Shown here in pieces: positions 16,828-22,763 of a stretch of 22,790 nucleotides of DNA. This DNA is from a virus. The stretch is taken from IMG/VR virus record IMGVR_UViG_3300025671_007539, positions 1 through 22,790 of that record, one strand, 5' to 3'. The position numbers and the translations under genes are program-made. The notes under the pieces are model-generated. The model worked only from the letters and a program-made list of their open reading frames with translations. It was not told the DNA's origin and did not search any database. Position 1 is the stretch's first letter, and each line of letters begins with the position of its first letter.

Positions 16828-17115
16828 ATGTACATTAAAGAATATTCAATTGACACTTGGCATATGCGCCGAAGTAAGTTAGGCAAGCAACACACATACA
16901 ATCGTAAAAAAACTATGGTTGTATTACGTTGTGATGCTTGCGATACAGAATTTACTCGCCCTCGAGGTAGTATGGATCCTAAAAGACTAAACAATAATTA
17001 TTTCCATGTTTGCGACAATTGCGATGCAAAACGCTTTGCGCAACAAAGAGGAGTAAATGCTAAAAAAGTTTGGCAAATGAAAGCAAGCTCTAGTATTCCT
17101 ATTAGCAAATTGTAA
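16828..17115 (+). CDS. Zinc-ribbon-type small protein (only plus-strand gene)
   Basis: A 95-aa basic protein. Two CxxC pairs, C35-x-x-C38 (RCDACDTEF) and C62-x-x-C65 (HVCDNCDAKRF), are spaced as in a zinc ribbon or treble-clef knuckle. The N-terminal YSIDTWHMRRSKLGKQHTYN and the C-terminal RGVNAKKVWQMK are positively charged. A nucleic-acid-binding role, for example like the zinc part of an HNH endonuclease or a transcription factor, is an inference; no HNH catalytic residues are visible. The Shine-Dalgarno is weak. Its 3' end overlaps the convergent SGNH-like gene by 14 bases. The compact two-knuckle layout supports a real gene and not a shadow, because no gene lies opposite to it. Confidence 0.75.
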   Translation: MYIKEYSIDTWHMRRSKLGKQHTYNRKKTMVVLRCDACDTEFTRPRGSMDPKRLNNNYFHVCDNCDAKRFAQQRGVNAKKVWQMKASSSIPISKL

Positions 17116-17701
17116 TAGTATTGTCATTGTGTAAACCTTCATCTTGCAGCTTATTATGCAAGTTTTTCACTTTTAACTCTGTATCATATGATACTGGAGC
17201 AATACTTTTGGCAATTTTTAAATGTTGTAATAAATTAGGATGCCAGTCTATATCACCTTTAAACTTGTATGTTCCTTTATATGTACCGAATAAATCATTT
17301 ACATCTATATATTTTGATTGTATTTTATTCATTGACATTTGCAAAGAATTTGGAAATAGTGCTCGTGTGCTTCTTAAATAATTGTGTAGTTTACCTAATT
17401 CGTAGGATTCATTAAAAAAATCTTTTACTAAAGGCCAATGTGTTTTGTCAAAAAAAATGCTACCATCACCGCCTAGCCATTTAGCACCTTTAAGATAATC
17501 AAATCTATTGCACGAACTCCATTGTACAATTACAAAATGATCTTTTATTTCATCAATTTTTTTGTGTAGCAGATACCAAATTTTGTCATTGCCACTACCA
17601 CTCCATCCAAAGTTTTTTACTTCGTGTTCTTGTGCTAGAATATCTGCATAAGTAGGATATATGTAGTTTGTATAACTACACCCAAAGGTTGCTATTTTCA
17701 T
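17102..17701 (-). CDS. SGNH/GDSL-hydrolase-like protein
   Basis: A 199-aa protein with SGNH-hydrolase landmarks. Block I is ATFGCSYT (residues 4-11) with the likely nucleophile S9. A GWSGSGNDKI segment (32-41) matches the Gly/Asn-containing block. VIVQWSSCNRFDY (57-69) corresponds to the core strand of the family. GDIDWHPN (149-156) contains the D152-x-H154 pair that completes the triad. SGNH enzymes are esterases, acetyl-hydrolases or acyltransferases, often on sugars. The gene start overlaps the sulfotransferase stop (ATGA), so the two are translated together. The protein is short for this family, and the exact substrate is unknown. It could also be a non-catalytic relative. Confidence 0.7.
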   Translation of the reverse strand: MKIATFGCSYTNYIYPTYADILAQEHEVKNFGWSGSGNDKIWYLLHKKIDEIKDHFVIVQWSSCNRFDYLKGAKWLGGDGSIFFDKTHWPLVKDFFNESYELGKLHNYLRSTRALFPNSLQMSMNKIQSKYIDVNDLFGTYKGTYKFKGDIDWHPNLLQHLKIAKSIAPVSYDTELKVKNLHNKLQDEGLHNDNTITIC

Positions 17702-18315
17702 GTGTTCCAGCCATAGTCAAATCTATCAGCATAATAATGCATTTTTCTTTTGATAAGTTCCTGAGTAGTCCTAGTCATTTGCACTGGTATTTTTTCAGAT
17801 TTGTTTGTGTGTACAAAAGGAACATCTAATGCATTTGAATAAAATCTACGCATCCAGTTTTGTAAAGAGCTTATCTTTTCTAGTTTAAACGTATATGTAG
17901 ATGGTAATAAATGTGTATCAGGAGTTATTCCGCAGTGCCACCAATAACTTCCCCACGGAACACCATTTTCAGGATCCTGGTTTCTATTTTTATATTCATT
18001 CCTTATTAATGGCAACGGATTTATGATCATTTCGCAATGAGTTTCAAAATCAAAAGGCAAGTTATATCTTGATTTAAACATTCTGTATCCACTTACAACC
18101 CAAGGTATTGGAGACCGTATTGTTGCGAAAGATGTATAACCAGGTGGTATAGATTTAGCAAGCTGTGGAAATTTAGACCAAGTTGATTTAGGATCTAAAT
18201 CATACAACCATTGTGTGACGGACGAACCGCCACACTTTGGTGTAAAAATATGTATTAATTTTTTGTCATGATTTATTTTAGAATCATATATTAATTTGTC
18301 TAGCTCTGACGCCAA
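17698..18315 (-). CDS. Sulfotransferase-like protein (PAPS-dependent type)
   Basis: A 205-aa protein with both PAPS-binding elements of the sulfotransferase superfamily. The 5'-phosphosulfate loop is IFTPKCGGSSVTQWL (23-37, equivalent to PKTGGTS). The 3'-phosphate motif is FATIRSPIPWVVSGYRMF (63-80), with R67, S75 and Y77. The rest (KLEKISSLQNWMRRFY, later HTNKS) matches the Sulfotransfer_2-type carbohydrate sulfotransferases. These transfer sulfate from PAPS to sugar or other hydroxyl groups. No ATG is available upstream; the start is probably TTG at 18315, with GGAG about 10 bases ahead, inside the end of the 54-aa gene. It is coupled at its end to the SGNH-like gene. The acceptor is unknown. 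Confidence 0.75.
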   Translation of the reverse strand: MASELDKLIYDSKINHDKKLIHIFTPKCGGSSVTQWLYDLDPKSTWSKFPQLAKSIPPGYTSFATIRSPIPWVVSGYRMFKSRYNLPFDFETHCEMIINPLPLIRNEYKNRNQDPENGVPWGSYWWHCGITPDTHLLPSTYTFKLEKISSLQNWMRRFYSNALDVPFVHTNKSEKIPVQMTRTTQELIKRKMHYYADRFDYGWNT

Positions 18316-18464
18316 ATTGTATATGCTCCATATGCAATTGCGCCATATGCAATTAATTTAGTTAATGGTGAAAAAACAATGATTGCTGCACCTGCTGCAA
18401 CCATAAGTATTCCATCAACGGTTGAACGTTGTTTTAAACGATTCTCGATCCAATCTTTGATCAT
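18300..18464 (-). CDS. 54-aa membrane protein (small overlapping gene)
   Basis: A 54-residue open frame from the ATG at 18464, with a strong AGGAGA Shine-Dalgarno at 18472-18477 (7-base spacing), ending in TAG at 18300. The N-terminus is charged (MIKDWIENRLKQRSTVDG), and residues ~19-51 are hydrophobic (ILMVAAGAAIIVFSPLTKLI, then AYGAIAYGAYTIW), enough for one or two membrane helices. It overlaps the upstream 96-aa gene by 50 bases in another frame and the downstream sulfotransferase by 16 bases. The arrangement of good Shine-Dalgarno, charge pattern and hydrophobic core argues for a real gene. A holin or other small phage membrane protein is possible; I do not recognise the family. Confidence 0.65.
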   Translation of the reverse strand: MIKDWIENRLKQRSTVDGILMVAAGAAIIVFSPLTKLIAYGAIAYGAYTIWRQS

Positions 18465-18705
18465 TTCTCAATCTCCTAATGTGTTTGTCTTGCTCAAGTA
18501 CGGTTTGTTCTAGTCTCTTGAGCTTTTCTTCCAATGCTTGTACATAAGCATAAGTTGGAATCTGTTTTTCTGTTTCGTCTTCGCCTAACATAGTGAAACT
18601 ATTCACGCCAGCACCCTTTAAACCACCTAAAACTCTATTAGGATTTTTAGATGATGATTGGGTCTGGGCCGACTTTGCAGCATACATTTTGTTTAGATAA
18701 CTCAT
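18415..18705 (-). CDS. Small coiled-coil protein, unknown
   Basis: A 96-aa protein. The first 45 residues are Ser/Asn/Gly-rich and probably flexible (AAKSAQTQSSSKNPNRVLGG). Residues ~56-80 form a strong heptad pattern (ALEEKLKRLEQTVLEQDKHI) fitting a coiled coil, and the end is basic. It starts with GGAG nine bases ahead and has a CATAAATA octamer just upstream. Its last 50 bases are shared with the 54-aa membrane gene in a different frame. No known domain is recognised; a small structural or assembly factor is possible. Confidence 0.7.
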   Translation of the reverse strand: MSYLNKMYAAKSAQTQSSSKNPNRVLGGLKGAGVNSFTMLGEDETEKQIPTYAYVQALEEKLKRLEQTVLEQDKHIRRLRNDQRLDRESFKTTFNR

Positions 18706-18722
18706 TAGTTTTCTCCATGTAG

Positions 18723-18730
18723 TATTTATG
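18723..18730 (-). promoter_or_regulatory. Late-promoter-like octamer CATAAATA
   Basis: The minus strand reads CATAAATA, overlapping the uvsE stop codon and ending 17 bases before the ATG at 18705. It fits (N)ATAAATA and would start a transcript for the coiled-coil, membrane, sulfotransferase and SGNH-like genes. Confidence 0.55.
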
Positions 18731-19760
18731 CAGCCATACGTTTTGACTCTTCAGTCATACTATAAAGTTGCGCACTTGCTAGATTTTTCATCTTTGCTTC
18801 GACCATAATGTCTGCCCATTCCCAGTGTGACAATGCCCATTCGTTACTTGCTGTATTCCAGCAGTAATCGCTGTGTGCTCTTAGTTTTTGTTTTTTATAT
18901 CCGGATTCAAGTAATGTGTCCATGTTCGGTAGTACACTTGGGTCAGCATCCTGTAAGTAATCCTCACGGCATAAAGAATAGTGCATAGCAGGACGCTCAC
19001 CACGCCAACTATCAATAATAATTCCAATACGGTCGTCATTTGGTTCAATGTATTCTCCTGTTTTCACCCAGTGGTGATGTATGTCTAGCACCAGAGCGAG
19101 ATCGTTTGCAAGTTCAATGCTGGCGTCGAGTCCCCACGAGTTTTCGTCGTTCTCGATTGTAATAGTGTTTCTTGCTTCCGGCGAGAGACGTTTAAGGACG
19201 TCTTTGATACCGGCTGGACCTTTTCTGCCTGAGATGTGGACATTACACTTGAAGTCTTGGAACTTCTTGCCGTAGCCCATCCACCGTAGTAAGTTGACGT
19301 GATATTCAAACTCATCTATTGACCTTTCGACGATTTCATCGTTATCTGAAGCAAGGACCGTAAATTGTCCTGGGTGCATTGAGAGTCTAACATCCAAGCG
19401 TCTGGCTGCTTCACCGACTGCTGCGTAGTGTTTCTCGCAGTACGCCACCACATCAGGCTTGCTCCAAAAATAGCGCCAGCTAGACTCGGTAGCACAAGGA
19501 AGCTGATTGCTACCCAATCGGACCATACGAAGTTCTGGAGGAAGGCTTCCCACATATTCTACTAACCTTTTTGCTGCTGCTGCATTATGAACCATGATAT
19601 CCCACAAGCGTTCTTCTGCAACATCCTTTGTTTGTCTATTTAGCCACGCAACGGTTGTACACTTTTCTGTAAGTGGACGTTGCAATTCTTCTAATAGTTT
19701 CTTAGGTTGATTTTGATTGTAATGTAGATACTTACAAGCAAAGCCTATGCGTTTAGTCAT
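18726..19760 (-). CDS. uvsE: UV damage endonuclease (UvsE/UVDE family)
   Basis: A 344-aa TIM-barrel enzyme that nicks DNA 5' of UV photoproducts and starts alternative excision repair. Visible family signatures: IGFACKYLHYNQN at the start, VRLGSNQLP (80-88), RLSMHPGQFTVLAS (125-138), ITIENDENSWG (200-210), LVLDIHHHW (223-231) and a late 'HSDYCWNT' segment. Candidate metal ligands are H129, E203, D226, H229 and H260. The length is typical. The start (ATG at 19760) overlaps the stop of the upstream 66-aa gene by 4 bases, so it is coupled. Its centre has clearly higher G+C (about 55% in 19081-19140) than neighbouring phage genes, which suggests recent acquisition. UvsE-type genes occur in marine phages exposed to sunlight. 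Confidence 0.92.
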   Translation of the reverse strand: MTKRIGFACKYLHYNQNQPKKLLEELQRPLTEKCTTVAWLNRQTKDVAEERLWDIMVHNAAAAKRLVEYVGSLPPELRMVRLGSNQLPCATESSWRYFWSKPDVVAYCEKHYAAVGEAARRLDVRLSMHPGQFTVLASDNDEIVERSIDEFEYHVNLLRWMGYGKKFQDFKCNVHISGRKGPAGIKDVLKRLSPEARNTITIENDENSWGLDASIELANDLALVLDIHHHWVKTGEYIEPNDDRIGIIIDSWRGERPAMHYSLCREDYLQDADPSVLPNMDTLLESGYKKQKLRAHSDYCWNTASNEWALSHWEWADIMVEAKMKNLASAQLYSMTEESKRMAA

Positions 19761-19957
19761 GCTACTGCCTCTTGTGGATGTGGAATAAGTTTTGCTGTAT
19801 ATTCATCTTCATTCCATTTGTTTGGATGACCAAACTTAGCCACCGTTCTAAAAATCACTGCGTCTTCTGTCTCGCCATACTCGTAGCCAAGAAAAGTAAG
19901 ACCTGCATACATCATATAAGTTCTAACCATACTAATACTATAATAAAGATTATGCAT
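19757..19957 (-). CDS. 66-aa protein of unknown function
   Basis: The frame can be extended upstream to 20122, but that part lies inside the glycosyltransferase gene and its sequence is not protein-like. The best start is the ATG at 19957, four bases after the glycosyltransferase stop. This gives MHNLYYSISMVRTYMMYAGL, then TFLGYEYGETEDAVIFRTVA, ending LIPHPQEAVA. There is only a weak GGGG as Shine-Dalgarno, so coupling from the upstream gene is likely. The stop overlaps the uvsE start (ATGA). No domain is recognised, and the protein is soluble-looking apart from a mildly hydrophobic N-terminus. Confidence 0.6.
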   Translation of the reverse strand: MHNLYYSISMVRTYMMYAGLTFLGYEYGETEDAVIFRTVAKFGHPNKWNEDEYTAKLIPHPQEAVA

Positions 19958-19961
19958 TTTG

Positions 19962-20744
19962 TCAACCCCAGTGTTGTTTAACCCAACTATCATTTGCATC
20001 CGCAGGATTAGGTTCACCATGAAATACTGCAATGCACGTATCATTATGAATTTTTGGCGGTGCATCAACAACAAAATTACGTTTTCTAGTTGTTGTGTTA
20101 AGTTGTAAATCTCTACGATCACGCATTTCCCATTTGTAGCTCATTATCCATTCATCAGGCCAAAACTTGTGCCCTCTAATGTGTTTGAACATCCAATCTT
20201 GATCACCTCTATTTTTCTTCATTTCGTTCATTGCACCTTTTTTAAAATTTTGCCAATGTGTATCATTTAAACCAACTGGAGTTTTAAAAACGCTACTATT
20301 CATTCTATCCCAAGTTGGACGTAAATGCCTGTTAAAATCTCTAATAATACAGAACTTATCATTATCATATTCAAAAAGTTTGTCTATGTTTTTAAATACA
20401 ATAACATCTAAATCTAAAAATAGCATTGTACCTTTTAAAGGAACATCAGCACCTACAAAATATGGTTTGTACCACCAACCCGTTGCAGGAATATTAGGCA
20501 AAGGTTTAACTTCGATATTTTTGTTTATACCATTTGTATCTTCTGTAAAGCAAACAAATTCATAATCTATGGTTATATTACGATCAACCATATCATACAA
20601 TTTGTTTACATATTCTGCACTATATTTTTGTCCCCATTTTAAACAAACTACATATTTTTTATCACTAGAAAGACCCGTTTTTTCACGGGCCTTCCTAGCT
20701 TTTCTTTCTGCTTTAGTTTCAGTCCATTGCTTTGTAGATTGCAC
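19962..20744 (-). CDS. GT-A glycosyltransferase-like protein
   Basis: A protein of about 260 aa with a GT-A (GT8-like) layout: first strand KKYVVCLKWGQKYSAEYVNK, then IDYEFVCFTED, TGWWYKPYF, and the metal/nucleotide-sugar DxD motif MLFLDLDVIVF (DLD at about 111-113). MNSSVFKTP, RGDQDWMF and HGEPNP follow, as in family 8-like enzymes. It would transfer a sugar from a nucleotide-sugar to an unknown acceptor. The frame can start at GTG 20765, but the GTG at 20744 has a GGAG six bases upstream (20751-20754) and is the better start. Either way it overlaps the end of queD. The basic N-terminal ~28 residues precede the fold. Acceptor and sugar cannot be read from sequence. Confidence 0.75.
   Translation of the reverse strand: MQSTKQWTETKAERKARKAREKTGLSSDKKYVVCLKWGQKYSAEYVNKLYDMVDRNITIDYEFVCFTEDTNGINKNIEVKPLPNIPATGWWYKPYFVGADVPLKGTMLFLDLDVIVFKNIDKLFEYDNDKFCIIRDFNRHLRPTWDRMNSSVFKTPVGLNDTHWQNFKKGAMNEMKKNRGDQDWMFKHIRGHKFWPDEWIMSYKWEMRDRRDLQLNTTTRKRNFVVDAPPKIHNDTCIAVFHGEPNPADANDSWVKQHWG
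20674..20689. other. Small hairpin inside the 5' part of the glycosyltransferase gene
   Basis: A perfect 5-bp stem (CCCGT/ACGGG on the plus strand) with a 6-base loop, about 30 bases after the queD stop. On the transcript the loop is GAAAAA. There is no good U-tract, so termination is doubtful; it might affect translation or stability. Confidence 0.4.
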
Positions 20745-21168
20745 TATTTGCTCCGTGCTCAGCACATTCTACTTCTACACAACGACAACGTCCGTTTGTC
20801 ATTTCTTGTACAAGTTCGTTTGCTTGTTTCCAAGCATGATAGGCAAACTTCTCTACACCTACACCGTCTAGTATAGTCAGTTCAGCAAGTCCTGCGTTTT
20901 CCAGTTCTGCAAACTTATACATCATTGGATCATCTCTGTCTAGGACAACTTTATGATCAAATGTATCTTCAAGCCATGCTTTAAGTGGTTTCAATCCACC
21001 AAAATCTACAACCCAGTTCTTTTCGTCTAGTTCGTCTGCTGCAAATGTAAATCTAAATTGCAAACTATATCCGTGTAAAAATCTACAATGGCTATGTGCT
21101 TTAGGTTGTCTAAAGCAGGCACTCAATCCAATGTTGTGCCCGTATGTTTTTGTGCTATAGTAACTCAT
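20719..21168 (-). CDS. queD: QueD / 6-pyruvoyl-tetrahydropterin synthase-like protein
   Basis: A 149-aa protein of the PTPS/QueD (T-fold) family, which in bacteria makes 6-carboxy-tetrahydropterin on the way to preQ0 and 7-deazaguanines. Family features: HCRFLHGYSLQFRFTF with the catalytic Cys four residues before His, NWVVDFGGLKPLKAWLEDTF (the WVxDFxxLK core), DHKVVLDRDDP, VEKFAYHAW, and a C-terminal VEVECAEHGANSAIY. The canonical zinc motif HGH is HGY here, and the early 'AAH' is replaced by SACF, while a new H-S-H precedes the Cys. The zinc site may therefore be rearranged or lost. The gene has GAGGAG eight bases upstream and an exact TATAAATA behind that. It leads the operon glycosyltransferase, 66-aa, uvsE. 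A role in modified DNA or in queuosine is possible; queC/queE are not in the window. Confidence 0.8.
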   Translation of the reverse strand: MSYYSTKTYGHNIGLSACFRQPKAHSHCRFLHGYSLQFRFTFAADELDEKNWVVDFGGLKPLKAWLEDTFDHKVVLDRDDPMMYKFAELENAGLAELTILDGVGVEKFAYHAWKQANELVQEMTNGRCRCVEVECAEHGANSAIYKAMD

Positions 21169-21200
21169 ATTATACTCCTCGGCTACTGGAGTGTGCGGAA

Positions 21201-21208
21201 TATTTATA
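21201..21208 (-). promoter_or_regulatory. Late promoter TATAAATA (exact T4 consensus)
   Basis: The minus strand reads TATAAATA, 32 bases upstream of the queD ATG, with a GAGGAG Shine-Dalgarno in between. It is the only exact T4-type octamer among those noted in this window and would drive the queD-to-uvsE operon. Confidence 0.65.
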
Positions 21209-21244
21209 GTGGGTCGAACACCTAGTCCACTTTAGTTAATAATA

Positions 21245-21550
21245 CTACTTAGCAGTGTTCTTGTCAACCTGTAGTTCTTCTCGAATACTTTTGAGTTCTG
21301 CTGCTACTTCTATTACACCTTCTCTTGTGCTGGTAAGTGTTTTAACCAATAGGTGTATGCTTTTCATAGTCCACCACCACCAAATCACTGCTGTACCAAA
21401 ATATAACCCACAGGCTATAAAGAATAATGTTTGTAAATCACATACTTGGAAAAAGTATGCTACCATCAATAGGCCAGTAAAAAAAATAGGTGCTAGTATG
21501 GCAGCTCTGTTCCACAACAACACCTGTCGTTCAAGTTTCTCTAATGTCAT
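21245..21550 (-). CDS. Two-helix membrane protein, unknown
   Basis: A 101-aa protein. Two hydrophobic segments are visible, AAILAPIFFTGLLMVAYFF (~16-34) and TLFFIACGLYFGTAVIWWWW (~41-60), followed by a charged, probably coiled C-terminal tail (REGVIEVAAELKSIREELQ). The charge pattern and size resemble phage membrane-associated factors; a holin-like role is possible but unproven. The start ATG at 21550 has no Shine-Dalgarno. An AATAAATA octamer ends only 4 bases upstream, within the stop region of the previous gene, so a leaderless transcript is possible. No good internal start exists before the first helix. Confidence 0.7.
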   Translation of the reverse strand: MTLEKLERQVLLWNRAAILAPIFFTGLLMVAYFFQVCDLQTLFFIACGLYFGTAVIWWWWTMKSIHLLVKTLTSTREGVIEVAAELKSIREELQVDKNTAK

Positions 21551-21557
21551 ACTATAT

Positions 21558-22763
21558 TTATTTTACACATTTTAGAATAATAGTATCAGAATTTAGACGT
21601 CCGTTTAGTTTAATGTCTGTAGTTTTTATATCATCCATAAACTTGCGTAATGCAACCTTGCCTGCTTTCTTAAATGCTTTTAGTGTTTCATCTGGTTTAC
21701 GAAGTGTCTTTTGGATACTTTTGTGTTCGTTAAATCCAACCAAACTTGCACCTTTTACTCCTATAACTTTTTGATATTCATCTGCTACATACTTGCCAAG
21801 TTTACGTGTCTTGGTATTATAAACCCATACTTCTGTAGCCTCCAATAGTTCTAAAGGATTAACGCTAACAAGTTGTAGTTTATCATCACGCTCCATGTAC
21901 TTAATTTTGGCAATCAGTTTTTCTTTACTTGGTGCTTTTTTAGCTTTAGGTTTACGATTTGCTTTAGCAGCGTCTATAACAACGTCACAAGCGCCGTGTA
22001 GCGTCTCTAATGCTTCTAAGTATGCTTTAGCATCTGCTTTGGTTAGATGGTTGTAGCCTTCTCTTAGCTGCTGTAGCATGTCAGCTTCACGCTCGTCTTT
22101 GCAACGATTGATTTCTCCAGGAGTTGGAAGTTTTTGAATAAGACGTGCTTCTTCATATTCGCTAGTATAGAATGCTTTAATCTTGCGGGCATGTGCTTGT
22201 GTTACCTTAAACTTGGCAAAGTGTGAAACAAAGTCAAAACCTTTAGCATCAAAGTTTTTCTTGTCTGTAATAAATCCATCTAGCCATTCTTCAATAGCTT
22301 CACATGCATCATATGCTTGATCACGGATACGTTCTTGAATACTAGGAACATACACATTCTTTTTAGTTTTTTCTTCTGCTTTCTTTTCTTCAACAACAGC
22401 AGCACCTTCTTCAGTAAGTTCTTTGATCCATCTATCTAGTCCTTTGCTGTGTCCTTCTGGAACAATGTCTGCTTTATCATTGTCAATTAAAAATGCCGCA
22501 GTCGCCCAATGGCTCTTCCCACCAATCTTCCAATCCGGTAACTTGTTGATTGCAGTAACCATCTTTTTATCATAGTGTTTTTTAATATAGTTTTTAACAA
22601 CGGTTAACCACTCCTTTGATTCTACTTCATAGTGTGTATAGTACTGAGCTTTGTGCCAAGTGATGTCTTTCATAGGCATAAGAGGCATCATATTAGCGCC
22701 ACGACGAACTGCTCTTGCCGTTTTCTTTTTGGGTTTTGCTGCTACTTTACTTGCCCTTGCCAT
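21558..22763 (-). CDS. 401-aa lysine-rich phage protein, unknown
   Basis: I do not recognise a characterised domain. The start has a strong AGGAGG about 8 bases upstream, and the ATG overlaps a preceding stop (TAATG). The N-terminal 25 residues are very basic (KVAAKPKKKTARAVRRGANM). The body is helical and charged (EWLTVVKNYIKKHYDKKMVT; RIRDQAYDACEAIEEWLDGF), with another basic hinge near 270-285 (AKANRKPKAKKAPSKEKLIA). The C-terminal ~110 residues may form a beta-containing domain (VWVYNTKTRKLGKYVADEYQ). It could bind nucleic acid or be a capsid-interior protein by composition; both are guesses. Confidence 0.75.
   Translation of the reverse strand: MARASKVAAKPKKKTARAVRRGANMMPLMPMKDITWHKAQYYTHYEVESKEWLTVVKNYIKKHYDKKMVTAINKLPDWKIGGKSHWATAAFLIDNDKADIVPEGHSKGLDRWIKELTEEGAAVVEEKKAEEKTKKNVYVPSIQERIRDQAYDACEAIEEWLDGFITDKKNFDAKGFDFVSHFAKFKVTQAHARKIKAFYTSEYEEARLIQKLPTPGEINRCKDEREADMLQQLREGYNHLTKADAKAYLEALETLHGACDVVIDAAKANRKPKAKKAPSKEKLIAKIKYMERDDKLQLVSVNPLELLEATEVWVYNTKTRKLGKYVADEYQKVIGVKGASLVGFNEHKSIQKTLRKPDETLKAFKKAGKVALRKFMDDIKTTDIKLNGRLNSDTIILKCVK

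Noticed and set aside
19085-19555. Minus-strand frames of 76 and 79 aa inside uvsE, one with a hydrophobic start (MWEAFLQNFVW)
   Set aside because: They lie wholly within the well-supported uvsE frame and have no Shine-Dalgarno or recognisable domain; the higher G+C there lengthens chance frames.
19958-20122. N-terminal extension of the 66-aa gene
   Set aside because: It is an out-of-frame overlap with the end of the glycosyltransferase, and its sequence is not protein-like; the ATG at 19957 after that gene's stop is simpler.
21209-21244. GTTCGA within a short pairing (AGTGG/CCACT), considered as a tRNA T-arm or a terminator
   Set aside because: There is no acceptor or anticodon arm, the stem is only 5 bp with a large loop, and no U-tract follows.
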